This document shows positions 9,801 through 17,110 of a DNA stretch of 30,905 bases, one piece after another. The notes beneath the pieces are model-generated. The model was not told where the DNA came from. It did no database searches and saw nothing but the letters and a program-made list of their open reading frames with translations. Source of the DNA: UBA1195 sp045598025 (GTDB lineage Bacteria > Bacteroidota > Bacteroidia > Bacteroidales > WCHB1-69); assembly GCA_045598025.1 (NCBI GenBank), contig JAZLLH010000051.1, positions 1 through 30,905 of the forward strand, read 5' to 3'. A program made the translations under genes and the position numbers. The first letter of the stretch is position 1; each line of letters opens with the position of its first letter.

Positions 9801-10228
9801 AAAGCGAACAGTTTGCACGTATGGCAGCCCGTCAGGAAGCCATCCGCCGTATGACTCAGGAATATCTGTCCAAAATGCAGAAAGAAGGGACCGACAACGG
9901 AAATTTGGGGAACCTCCAGCGTATGATGAGGGAAATGGAACAAACAGAGAAGGAATTGGTCAACAAGATACTGAATCAGGAAACCATCAACCGTCAACGG
10001 AACATCACTACTCGCATGCTTCAGTCTGAAAGAGCTGAAATGCAGAAGGAAAAAGATGATCAAAGAGAATCCAGACAGGGTAAGGAAATCCCAAGGACTC
10101 CTCCTGCCGAGTGGATGAAACAGCAGGACAAACAGCAGCAACAAACAGAAATGTATAAAACAGTGCCCCCTTCTCTGAACTACTTCTACAAGCAGAAGGC
10201 CAACCGCTATTTTTATCATTTCGAATGA
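6839..10228 (+). CDS. DUF4175 family membrane protein with long coiled coil
   Basis: The protein is about 1129 residues. Two transmembrane helices lie near residues 28-46 and 57-78, and a third near 155-175 (YAAIPLLIFLLLICTNTPLI). An extracytoplasmic beta-rich region follows. From about residue 500 to near the end there is a very long Gln/Glu/Lys-rich coiled coil, interrupted by a Ser/Gly/Lys-rich linker around GGGCKKGGKNGDK. This architecture and size match the DUF4175 family of Bacteroidota; its role is unknown. There is no ATG in frame between the promoter and the conserved start, so translation probably begins at TTG 6839, or possibly CTG 6860, giving MEKGKDKLTRKLELYIRKYY. The frame is open far upstream, antisense to the TPR gene, but that part is not credible. 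Its stop overlaps the recG start by four bases. Confidence 0.85.
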   Translation: MEKGKDKLTRKLELYIRKYYDNTIIRGVILFVAVFLVLFLIISLFEHFTYSGSPVRALIFYGFLLLNGAVFVKMILLPFFRRKGWIRRMSYEEAARRIGAHFPEIGDKLLNTLQLHDMAETGATDWDLLQEAVRERTEQMKPFRFHQAIDFRKNLRYAKYAAIPLLIFLLLICTNTPLITGPTQRIVHYRQYYEKPAPYRFVWTNPTDTVFQDEDLTLKIKTEGKETPDEVFVEIDGTRYRMKKNSPIEFEYELRKLRQNTGIRFVSEEVHSQTYLLEVLPKPSMIHFSIHLSYPAYLHKIDETMDNNGNITIPEGTRLQWKFKTLHTDELLIIFNDKTVRIHGNDDSFTYQCTARSDIEYALCSNNRFISCRDSLHYSIQVIPDAYPEIQVESSNDSLYFDRFYFKGNIQDDYGFRKLQFVYFITQGKDTITSKTAVRIPLSENVTAQTFYYYFDAQTLGIGLGQTLHYCFEVWDNDGVNGSKVARTSANDFRLPSPDEVREQSEQVQEQTKDELSQLMKENEQMVKRIESLQKKMLQQKDAGWQDKKEMEKLLEQWKDLKKELQEISENQKRQQEMESQYETSSEEILKKQEELQKRLDELFSDEMKQTLSELQRMMEKDFDKEKLNQALDKIKLSTEELNKQLDQDLALFKRLEVEKKMENILKTTEELAQKQQDLANETMKKSSDEGNLLQKQQQLQNEFRQLTEDKKEMEDMNKELESPYRLPDQKELENSIRQEMEQAGEQLQKKKNSHAAEHQKKAAQEIDQMRKQMEDAFQQEQQEGLAEDMQSIRRILQHIIQASFQQEKLMKQLSGLKTSYPAFKTVLQEQFTLKENLRIIEDSISAVAHRQEAVKPFINKQISKINNAQFQIIEAIGQTQEPEYYYFQPRNFSNAAAKQQYVMTALNDLSLMLAESLDQMQNQQGEQSGSSSKGGGCKKGGKNGDKPSNDMKSLREMQQELNRQLEEMRKQQEGNSPQKNGSQSGSQSEQFARMAARQEAIRRMTQEYLSKMQKEGTDNGNLGNLQRMMREMEQTEKELVNKILNQETINRQRNITTRMLQSERAEMQKEKDDQRESRQGKEIPRTPPAEWMKQQDKQQQQTEMYKTVPPSLNYFYKQKANRYFYHFE

Positions 10229-12348
10229 AAATGAAAAACATGTTGCCCGTATTGCAGACACCTATAGAATACCTCAGAGGCTTGAACGGCAAAAAAGCAG
10301 ACATGCTGAAAAAAGACCTCGGCATTTTCTGCTTCAAGGATCTGCTGTACTATTTTCCATACCGATACGTGGACAAATCGCATTTTTCCCTCATCAGCGA
10401 CATTTCTCTGCAACCTCTGACTTACCTGCAGTTCAAAGGCAGGCTATCGCAATTCCAAATCGTCGGGGAACGCAGGAGTCGCCGGATGACGGCCATTTTT
10501 CAAGACAGCAGCGGATCCATTGAATTGGTGTGGTTTCATGGTATTACCTACATAGAAAAATACCTGCAACCCGGAAAAGAATACATTGTTTTCGGCAAAC
10601 CTCAGATTTTTGCTCAGAAATACAGCATCATCCATCCGGAAGTCACAGCCGCCGACGATACGGGAAAGAAGCAAGGTATACCTGTTGCCTTCCAACCGAT
10701 GTACAACACTTCCGAAAAAATGAAAAAAGCGGGTCTGGATAGCCGCGCCATCGGAAAATTGTGTATGCAACTGCTCAACGACTACGCCTCCCACATACAG
10801 GAAAACCTTCCGAAAGGCTTACTGGAATCCTGCAGACTCATGCCGCTCCAACAGGCGCTGACAAATATACACTATCCCCAATCCGAACAAATGCTGAAAG
10901 CAGCCAGGTACCGTCTGAAATTCGATGAGATGTTTTTCCTTCAACTGTACCTGTTGCAGCACAAACTCGTCCGCACCAAACAACAGCAGGGATTTCCCCT
11001 GACCAAAATCGGTCCTTTTTTCAACGACTGCTATCGAAAACTGCCTTACGATCTGACGGATGCACAAAAAAAAGTCATTAGAGAGATCCGCAAAGACCTG
11101 GGCTCCGGCAGGCAGATGAACCGCCTGCTCCAAGGAGACGTAGGCAGCGGAAAAACCATCACGGCGCTGCTGGTCATGCTGATAGCCATAGACAACGGAT
11201 TACAGACCTGTCTGATGGCCCCTACGGAAATTCTGGCGGAACAGCACTATGAAAGCATCTGCAAGCAATTGAAAGACAGTGGACTGCAAATACGACTACT
11301 GACCGGAAGCACCAAAACAAATGCCAAAAAGCAAATGCTGCAGGAACTCAAGGAAGGGAAAATTCACATCCTGATTGGCACGCATGCCCTAATTGAGGAC
11401 ACAGTGGAATTCCAATCTCTGGGACTGGCTGTCATTGACGAGCAGCATCGCTTCGGAGTGGAACAGAGAGCCCGTCTGTGGAAAAAGAACACCCCTCCGC
11501 CCCATGTGCTGATCATGACGGCGACTCCCATTCCCCGTACGCTCTCCATGACCCTGTACGGGGACCTGGACGTTTCCATCATTGACGAATTGCCCAAGAA
11601 CCGCAAGCCTGTTCAGACCTACCACTACAGCCAACGGAATTGGGCCGGTGTCGTACCTTTCCTGCGGGCACAAATCCAAAGCGGACGGCAGATTTTTGTC
11701 GTATTTCCTTTGATTCAGGAATCTGAGACTTTGGATATGCAGAACCTGATGGAAGGATACGAGAATTTTCAGAGGGACTTCCCCAAACCGGGCTATCACC
11801 TCAGCTACGTGCACGGACAGATGAGCAGCGAAGAGAAAAACAGGGAAATGGAAGCCTTTGTTTCCGGAAAGACCCAGATACTGTTGGCAACCTCTGTCAT
11901 AGAAGTCGGAATAGATGTTCCCAACGCCACCGTAATGGTTATTGAAAATGCGGAACGGTTCGGTCTGTCCCAACTGCATCAGTTGAGGGGCCGAGTGGGA
12001 CGGGGAAAGAATCAGTCTTACTGCATTCTGCTGACCGGCGACAAACTCACTGCCGACAGCCGTAAACGCATTGAGGCCATGGTGGAAACCAACAACGGAT
12101 TCGAACTGGCCGATTTCGACCTCCGGCTGCGGGGCCCTGGCGACATGTCCGGCACCCGACAGAGCGGAATGATGGAATTCCGCCTTGTCGACCTTTCCAA
12201 AGATGAAAAACTCATCACGTTCTGTCGCGACATCGCACAGCAAATCCTAGACAAGGACCCGCAGCTGCAAACGGAGACCAATGCAGAAATCCGCCGGTAC
12301 CTGAACGAAAATCCGCCCCACTCCATCGATTACTATCAAATCAGTTAG
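10225..12348 (+). CDS. recG: ATP-dependent DNA helicase RecG
   Basis: RecG is a superfamily 2 helicase that remodels stalled replication forks and branch-migrates recombination intermediates. The 707-residue protein has the N-terminal wedge/OB region (LKGR-like FKGRLSQFQIV and FGKPQIF), Walker A GDVGSGKT at residues 304-311, the DEQH box at 405-408 (IDEQHRFGVEQRARL), motif III TATPIPRTLSMTL, and the motif VI region QLRGRVGRGKNQSYCILL. The length is normal for the family. The ATG overlaps the stop of the DUF4175 gene as ATGA, so the two genes are translationally coupled. The next gene, dusB, starts three bases after the recG stop. Confidence 0.97.
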   Translation: MKMKNMLPVLQTPIEYLRGLNGKKADMLKKDLGIFCFKDLLYYFPYRYVDKSHFSLISDISLQPLTYLQFKGRLSQFQIVGERRSRRMTAIFQDSSGSIELVWFHGITYIEKYLQPGKEYIVFGKPQIFAQKYSIIHPEVTAADDTGKKQGIPVAFQPMYNTSEKMKKAGLDSRAIGKLCMQLLNDYASHIQENLPKGLLESCRLMPLQQALTNIHYPQSEQMLKAARYRLKFDEMFFLQLYLLQHKLVRTKQQQGFPLTKIGPFFNDCYRKLPYDLTDAQKKVIREIRKDLGSGRQMNRLLQGDVGSGKTITALLVMLIAIDNGLQTCLMAPTEILAEQHYESICKQLKDSGLQIRLLTGSTKTNAKKQMLQELKEGKIHILIGTHALIEDTVEFQSLGLAVIDEQHRFGVEQRARLWKKNTPPPHVLIMTATPIPRTLSMTLYGDLDVSIIDELPKNRKPVQTYHYSQRNWAGVVPFLRAQIQSGRQIFVVFPLIQESETLDMQNLMEGYENFQRDFPKPGYHLSYVHGQMSSEEKNREMEAFVSGKTQILLATSVIEVGIDVPNATVMVIENAERFGLSQLHQLRGRVGRGKNQSYCILLTGDKLTADSRKRIEAMVETNNGFELADFDLRLRGPGDMSGTRQSGMMEFRLVDLSKDEKLITFCRDIAQQILDKDPQLQTETNAEIRRYLNENPPHSIDYYQIS

Positions 12349-12351
12349 CCC

Positions 12352-13344
12352 ATGCAGATAGGAAATCATATTTTTGAACGTCCGGCCGTATATCTGGCTC
12401 CCATGGATGACATTACCGATGCGCCCTTCCGTTCCATATGCCGGAAGCTTTGTGCCGATGTCACCATCAGCGAGTTCATTGCTTCTGACGCCCTGATCAG
12501 GGATGTAGAAATGATCCAACGCAAAATGGTGTCTGCCCCAGACGAGCATCCTTTCGGAATACAGATTTTCGGAAACAATGCAGAAAGCCTTTGTCTGGCT
12601 GCTCAAATTGCAGAAAGCCACCATCCGGAATTCATTGACATCAATTGGGGGTGCCCGGCAAAAAAAATAGCAGGGAAAAACGCCGGATCCGGCATGTTGC
12701 AAAACATTCCTCTGCTCATTGACATTACACGACAGGTCGTCCGATCCGTATCCACTCCGGTCACAGTCAAGACCCGACTGGGCTACAACGAATCGTCCAA
12801 GCCCATTGTGGAACTGGCCGAACGCCTGCAGGACGTCGGGATACAGGCACTGACCATTCATGGACGCACGAAGGCACAAATGTACAAAGGACAAGCAGAC
12901 TGGAGCCTCATTGGAGAAGTAAAAGCCAATCCGCACATGCAGATTCCCATTATCGGAAATGGAGATATTACCACTCCTTCCCAGGCCATGGAACGCCTGA
13001 ATACCTATGCCCTGGATGGTATAATGATTGGCCGTGGTGCCATCGGCAATCCATGGATATTCCAACAATGCCGTGCCTTATTGGAAGGACGACCCATGCC
13101 ACCGGAACCAAGCCTGGCCGAACGTGCACGCGTATGTGAACACCATTTTCTGGCAGCCGTCAGACACAAAGGCGAACGGACCGGCCTGTTGGAAATGCGC
13201 AAACACTACAAACCCTACTTCAAAGGTTTGCTAAACCTGAAAAGTATAAAACTCAGATTATTGACATCCGAAAGTCCCAACGAAATTCAAGACATCCTGC
13301 AGCAACTGCAGGAAACGGACCGAGAAAACCTGCATACCTTATGA
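12352..13344 (+). CDS. dusB: tRNA-dihydrouridine synthase, DusB type
   Basis: This FMN enzyme reduces specific uridines in tRNA to dihydrouridine with NADPH. The 330-residue protein shows the FMN-barrel start YLAPMDDITDAPFR, the catalytic-cysteine motif INWGCPAKK with Cys at residue 101, the VKTRLGY strand, the IHGRT motif and the phosphate-binding IGRGAIGNPW. These fit the Dus family, and the NWGCPxKK form is typical of DusB. It lies three bases after recG, and its last bases overlap the start of ysxC as ATGA, so it is the third gene of the operon. The exact tRNA position cannot be fixed from sequence. Confidence 0.94.
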   Translation: MQIGNHIFERPAVYLAPMDDITDAPFRSICRKLCADVTISEFIASDALIRDVEMIQRKMVSAPDEHPFGIQIFGNNAESLCLAAQIAESHHPEFIDINWGCPAKKIAGKNAGSGMLQNIPLLIDITRQVVRSVSTPVTVKTRLGYNESSKPIVELAERLQDVGIQALTIHGRTKAQMYKGQADWSLIGEVKANPHMQIPIIGNGDITTPSQAMERLNTYALDGIMIGRGAIGNPWIFQQCRALLEGRPMPPEPSLAERARVCEHHFLAAVRHKGERTGLLEMRKHYKPYFKGLLNLKSIKLRLLTSESPNEIQDILQQLQETDRENLHTL

Positions 13345-13943
13345 TTATAAAGAAAGCACATTACTTGAAAAGCAGCGCCAACCACACCCAATGTCCCGCT
13401 TCCGACAAACCGGAATATGCTTTCATCGGGCGCTCCAACGTAGGAAAATCCTCCTTCATCAACATGTTGACCAATCAGCACCAACTGGCCAAGACATCTT
13501 CCAAACCGGGAAAGACACGGCTGATCAATCATTTCCTCATCAATGACCAATGGTATCTGGTAGATCTCCCCGGTTATGGTTACGCCCGTACGGCCAAGAC
13601 CCTTCGTATGCAATGGGATCAGATGAGTTTGGAATACATCCGGCAGCGGGAAAACCTGTATTGCCTCTGTGTCCTCATTGACAGTCGCCTTTCGCCCCAG
13701 AAATTGGACCTGGCCTTCATTGACCTGCTCGGAGAAATGCAGGTGCCTTTTGTGCTGATTTTTACTAAATCAGACAAGCAAAGTGCCTTACGTACAGAGC
13801 GGAACATAGAAACCTTCATGCAGTGCCTTTCCGAAAAATGGGAGGAAATGCCTGCCTATTTCATTACCTCCTCCATCACCCGAAAAGGAAGGGAGGAATT
13901 TTTGGATTTCATCGACAAACTGAATACAGGTCAGAAATCCTGA
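13341..13943 (+). CDS. ysxC: Ribosome biogenesis GTP-binding protein YsxC/EngB
   Basis: This TRAFAC-class GTPase is needed for late assembly of the large ribosomal subunit. In the 200-residue sequence the G1 loop GRSNVGKS is at residues 30-37, KPGKTR with the G2 threonine is at 55-60, G3 DLPGYG at 75-80, G4 TKSD at 142-145, and the G5-like TSS lies near residue 166. Length and motif order are typical. The ATG overlaps the dusB stop by four bases, and it is the last gene of the DUF4175-recG-dusB-ysxC unit. A 65-base gap with a new promoter follows. Confidence 0.96.
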   Translation: MIIKKAHYLKSSANHTQCPASDKPEYAFIGRSNVGKSSFINMLTNQHQLAKTSSKPGKTRLINHFLINDQWYLVDLPGYGYARTAKTLRMQWDQMSLEYIRQRENLYCLCVLIDSRLSPQKLDLAFIDLLGEMQVPFVLIFTKSDKQSALRTERNIETFMQCLSEKWEEMPAYFITSSITRKGREEFLDFIDKLNTGQKS

Positions 13944-13983
13944 TTTTTTTCCCAAAATGCCGGCTGTGTATTCTTTTTTCGTC

Positions 13984-13991
13984 TATTTTTG
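13984..13991 (+). promoter_or_regulatory. -7 box (TATTTTTG) for the pRiA4b-like gene and miaA
   Basis: TATTTTTG matches TAnnTTTG exactly and ends 17 bases before the ATG at 14009. A purine-rich AAAAAAAGAGG follows and may help translation start. This box supports the internal ATG at 14009 over the longer open frame that runs back into ysxC. Confidence 0.6.
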
Positions 13992-14008
13992 CAAAAAAAA
14001 AGAGGCTT

Positions 14009-14593
14009 ATGTACGTATACAGATTCAGACTGCTGAATGACGATGTTGAAGGATTTGTCAGAGACTATGAAATTGCTGCCAAACAAACCTTCAAGGACTT
14101 TCACGATATCATCAACCAAAGCATTGCCGGTTTGAGGCCCGACGAATTGGCCTCTTTTTACATTTGCGACCGGAAATGGAACAAACTGAAAGAAATCACG
14201 CTCATTGATATGGACGCTGATGATTTCAAAGGCGAAGTCAACGACGAAGAACAAAATCTGTATCTGACCAGCCAGAAAGACATCATGGAGCAGTCTGTCA
14301 TCAAAGACTACATCAATGACCCTCACCAACGCATCATATACGAACAGCAGGATTTTCTCCGTCTGCACACCTTCTACGTGGAACTGATGAAGTCCGTGGA
14401 GGGAAAAGAAGATACTTCCTATCCGGTATGTGTACACCGCAGCGGAGAACTTCCCAAACCGGCTGCAGGTATTCCCGATGACGATTTTGAAGATTTTGCT
14501 CCGGAAGAGGAAAGCGATTTCGGAGAGGACATGTACGACGAGGAAGACCTGGGTGATCTGAGTACTGACCTGAGTGACGATTTGGGACTGTAG
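14009..14593 (+). CDS. pRiA4b ORF-3-like protein with acidic tail
   Basis: The 194-residue protein starts MYVYRFRLLNDDVEGFVRDY and contains the DFHDIINQSI and LASFYICDRKWNKLKEITL motifs, which resemble the plasmid pRiA4b ORF-3 (IS1096 TnpR-like) domain. The domain is widespread and of unknown function. The final 45 or so residues are extremely acidic, ending EEDLGDLSTDLSDDLGL, which is probably disordered. The start at 14009 is chosen because a -7 box lies just upstream and because the longer frame overlaps ysxC. It is followed after four bases by miaA, so the two form a small operon. Despite the domain name there is no sign of a mobile element here. Confidence 0.82.
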   Translation: MYVYRFRLLNDDVEGFVRDYEIAAKQTFKDFHDIINQSIAGLRPDELASFYICDRKWNKLKEITLIDMDADDFKGEVNDEEQNLYLTSQKDIMEQSVIKDYINDPHQRIIYEQQDFLRLHTFYVELMKSVEGKEDTSYPVCVHRSGELPKPAAGIPDDDFEDFAPEEESDFGEDMYDEEDLGDLSTDLSDDLGL

Positions 14594-14597
14594 ACCG

Positions 14598-15503
14598 ATG
14601 CTTCCTACACCGGTTCTGATTGTACTTACAGGTCCTACGGCATCCGGGAAAACCGCCTTGTCCATCCGTTGGGCCGAACAATTGCACACGGAAATCGTTT
14701 CCGCTGATTCCAGGCAATTTTACAAAGAAATGAAAATTGGGACAGCGGCCCCCGGCAAGGAAGAATTGGAACGGGTTCCACACCATTTTGTCGGAAACCT
14801 TTCCATTCGCGATTATTACAATGTATACCGCTACGAGCAGGACGTCCTCAAATTGTTGGAGCGTTTATTCCAATCACATCCTGCCGTCATACTTACAGGA
14901 GGAAGCGGATTGTACATCGATGCTGTATGCCATGGGATTGACGAACTTCCCGATCCGGACCCCGGACTGAGAGAGAAATTGCACCGGATGCTGAAGGAGG
15001 ACCGGAAGGAGGAATTGCACCAAATGCTAAAGGAAAAAGATCCGGAATACTATGCCCTTGTCGACAAAAACAATCCCAACCGAATGGTCCGTGCATTGGA
15101 AGTCTGCATTCAGACCGGGAAAACCTACACTTCCCTGAGATTGCAGCAGGCGAAAAAACGCCCGTTCCAAGTGCTGAAATATTGCATAGACATTCCCAAA
15201 GAAGCACTTTACGAACGCATTGACAGGCGAGTAGACCAAATGATAGCCGACGGACTGGAAACAGAAGCCCGTCAGCTCTACCCTCAACGTTCCTTGAATG
15301 CACTCAACACCGTAGGATACAAGGAGTTATTTTCTTATTTCGATGGGCTTTGCACTTTGGAAGAAAGTATAGCCTCTATCAAAAACAACACCCATCACTA
15401 CGCAAAAAGGCAGATTACCTGGTTCAAACGGGACACTTCCTTCCGGATGGTGCATCCGGATGATTTCGCACTTCCACTTGAATTGCAGGGACTATTTATT
15501 TAA
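14598..15503 (+). CDS. miaA: tRNA dimethylallyltransferase MiaA
   Basis: MiaA transfers the dimethylallyl group to N6 of adenosine 37 in tRNAs reading UNN codons. The 301-residue protein has the P-loop GPTASGKT at residues 12-19, the catalytic SADSRQFYKEM motif, GTAAP with the base-binding region, TGGSGLYIDAVCHG, NPNRMVRALEV and a C-terminal YAKRQITWFKRD motif. These are diagnostic. The frame allows a start at 14574, but the ATG at 14598, four bases after the upstream stop, gives the normal N terminus. With dusB nearby, this is the second tRNA-modification gene in the segment. Confidence 0.96.
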   Translation: MLPTPVLIVLTGPTASGKTALSIRWAEQLHTEIVSADSRQFYKEMKIGTAAPGKEELERVPHHFVGNLSIRDYYNVYRYEQDVLKLLERLFQSHPAVILTGGSGLYIDAVCHGIDELPDPDPGLREKLHRMLKEDRKEELHQMLKEKDPEYYALVDKNNPNRMVRALEVCIQTGKTYTSLRLQQAKKRPFQVLKYCIDIPKEALYERIDRRVDQMIADGLETEARQLYPQRSLNALNTVGYKELFSYFDGLCTLEESIASIKNNTHHYAKRQITWFKRDTSFRMVHPDDFALPLELQGLFI

Positions 15504-15548
15504 ACAGCATATTTCGCTTTTACTTAGTTTTACAGAAAAAAAACAGAC

Positions 15549-16541
15549 ATGAACAAAAGATACACCATTCTCTGTATGATTTTCATCCTCGCCGGCATGA
15601 CGGCCTGCAGGAACGGGCAGGACACTAAATCCCCCATCACAGACGAGACCGAGAAATTGTCCCGTCCCGAGTTCTCGGCCGACTCTGCCTTCGCCTTTGT
15701 GGAAACACAGTGTACCTTCGGTCCCCGGGTTCCCAATAGCGAAGCTCATCGCCGGTGCAGCAGTTACCTGACCCGGAAATTTCAGAATTTCTGCGATACG
15801 GTCTATGTACAGGAATATACGGTCAATGCCTATGATGGCACCGCCCTGAAATCAAAAAACATCATCGGCTGTTTCAATCCGGAGGCGTCCGAACGCATCA
15901 TCATCGCCTCCCATTGGGATTCCAGACCCTATGCGGACCATGATCCGGATCCTGCAATGCACCGTAAGCCCATTGACGGAGCCAATGACGGGGCCAGCGG
16001 CGTCGGCATACTGCTGGAAACGGCCCGACAACTCAGCCTGCGCCATCCGTCCATAGGAGTAGACCTGATCTGCTTTGACTCTGAAGACTACGGAGCCCCT
16101 CAGGATGATGACAACACATACGACCAAGACGCCTGGTGCCTGGGATCAAAATACTGGGCCGGACATCCGCACCGCAGCGGATACCGCGCCCGTTTCGGCA
16201 TATTGCTGGACATGGTGGGTGGCAGCAATGCTGTTTTCTGTAAAGAAGGATGTTCTGTATTTTATGCAGCAGACATATTGAACAGAGTGTGGAACTATGC
16301 TGCGCGCTTGGGGTACGCCAGCACTTTTGCGATGAAGGAGACTCCCGCCATTATTGATGACCATCTGTATATCAACCAAAACACCCGCATCCCCATGATT
16401 GACATCATTGAATATGATGCCAACAGCGGAACGGGATTCAACCGCAACTGGCACACCCTCAACGATAATATTTCTCACATTGACCGCAACACTCTGCAAA
16501 AAGTGGGCGAAGTGGTCCTCAGTACCATCTACAACGAATAA
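15549..16541 (+). CDS. Glutaminyl-peptide cyclotransferase-like M28 lipoprotein
   Basis: This is a 330-residue lipoprotein of the M28/type II glutaminyl cyclase family, which forms N-terminal pyroglutamate on exported proteins. The signal peptide ends at a lipobox-like MTAC with the lipid cysteine at residue 20. Alignment by motif with animal-type QC suggests metal ligands Asp147 (DGANDGASG), Asp180 (FDSED) and His302 (NWHTLNDN), with catalytic Glu179 and Asp221 (LLDMVGG). The alternative is an M28 aminopeptidase, but the overall motif set fits QC better. Bacteroidales use QC on mature N termini beginning with Gln, which their signal peptidase often exposes; the QSQ, QRT and QDT N termini predicted for other proteins here fit that. 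A weak TAGTTTTA box lies upstream. The 3' end overlaps the opposite PPTase gene by 13 bases. Confidence 0.85.
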   Translation: MNKRYTILCMIFILAGMTACRNGQDTKSPITDETEKLSRPEFSADSAFAFVETQCTFGPRVPNSEAHRRCSSYLTRKFQNFCDTVYVQEYTVNAYDGTALKSKNIIGCFNPEASERIIIASHWDSRPYADHDPDPAMHRKPIDGANDGASGVGILLETARQLSLRHPSIGVDLICFDSEDYGAPQDDDNTYDQDAWCLGSKYWAGHPHRSGYRARFGILLDMVGGSNAVFCKEGCSVFYAADILNRVWNYAARLGYASTFAMKETPAIIDDHLYINQNTRIPMIDIIEYDANSGTGFNRNWHTLNDNISHIDRNTLQKVGEVVLSTIYNE

Positions 16542-17104
16542 TCAAACTCCCCGGACGAAGCAATGGAAATGGCATAACGCTTTTCCGGCCGACTGAATGT
16601 CTTTACGACCTCCTGTCCGGAAAGTACGGAATGCAAATCGTTGACGAGCCCGCTTCCTCTCAGTTTCAGCACGGACTCCTTGCGGGTCCAGAATTCGGCA
16701 AACAATTGAGAAACCTGTCCTGAACAACGGATACGCTCCGCCTCCTCCGGATTCATTGTGTACCGCAGCAAAGCTTCCTCTGCATCACGGAAAACCTCTA
16801 CATCAATACCTACAGGACGCGTGTCTACCGCAACCGCCAAAGCATTTTTACAATGACTGATATTAAAATGGATTCCCTGAACATCAGGAAGAAAAGGTTT
16901 CCCATGGGTTGTATAGTCAAACAACAAACAATCTTTGCCCAGCATTTGACACAGCATTTCATATGTTTTCAGACAGGCAAACTGACCGAACACATGACGA
17001 AATTTCAACGCACGCTCCCTCCTCTGCTCAGAAACCAAGGGCAACAGCCGCCGGACTTCCTCTTCCGAGCACAGATCCATATCATCGAATATCTGTACTA
17101 GCAT
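16529..17104 (-). CDS. Sfp-type 4'-phosphopantetheinyl transferase
   Basis: This enzyme moves phosphopantetheine from CoA to a serine of carrier proteins. The 191-residue protein has the HGKPFLPD motif near 67-74, FNISHC at 80-85, the Mg-binding GIDVE at 99-103 and FWTRKESVLKLRGSG around 138-152. All the hallmarks of the Sfp/Gsp family are present, although it is shorter than Sfp itself. It is the last gene of the eight-gene operon, six bases after the acyltransferase. Its position with an adenylating ligase and an acyltransferase suggests it activates a carrier protein used by that pathway; it could also be the cell's general PPTase. The 3' end overlaps the convergent QC gene. Confidence 0.92.
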   Translation of the reverse strand: MLVQIFDDMDLCSEEEVRRLLPLVSEQRRERALKFRHVFGQFACLKTYEMLCQMLGKDCLLFDYTTHGKPFLPDVQGIHFNISHCKNALAVAVDTRPVGIDVEVFRDAEEALLRYTMNPEEAERIRCSGQVSQLFAEFWTRKESVLKLRGSGLVNDLHSVLSGQEVVKTFSRPEKRYAISIASSGEFDYSL

Positions 17105-17110
17105 ATTCGT

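Noticed and set aside
11389..12243. 284-codon minus-strand frame inside recG
   Set aside because: It is antisense to well-conserved RecG motifs and has no recognisable features.
14009..14593. Mobile-element gene suggested by the pRiA4b/IS1096 TnpR-like domain name
   Set aside because: The gene sits in a small operon with miaA, has its own promoter and shows no flanking repeats or transposase.
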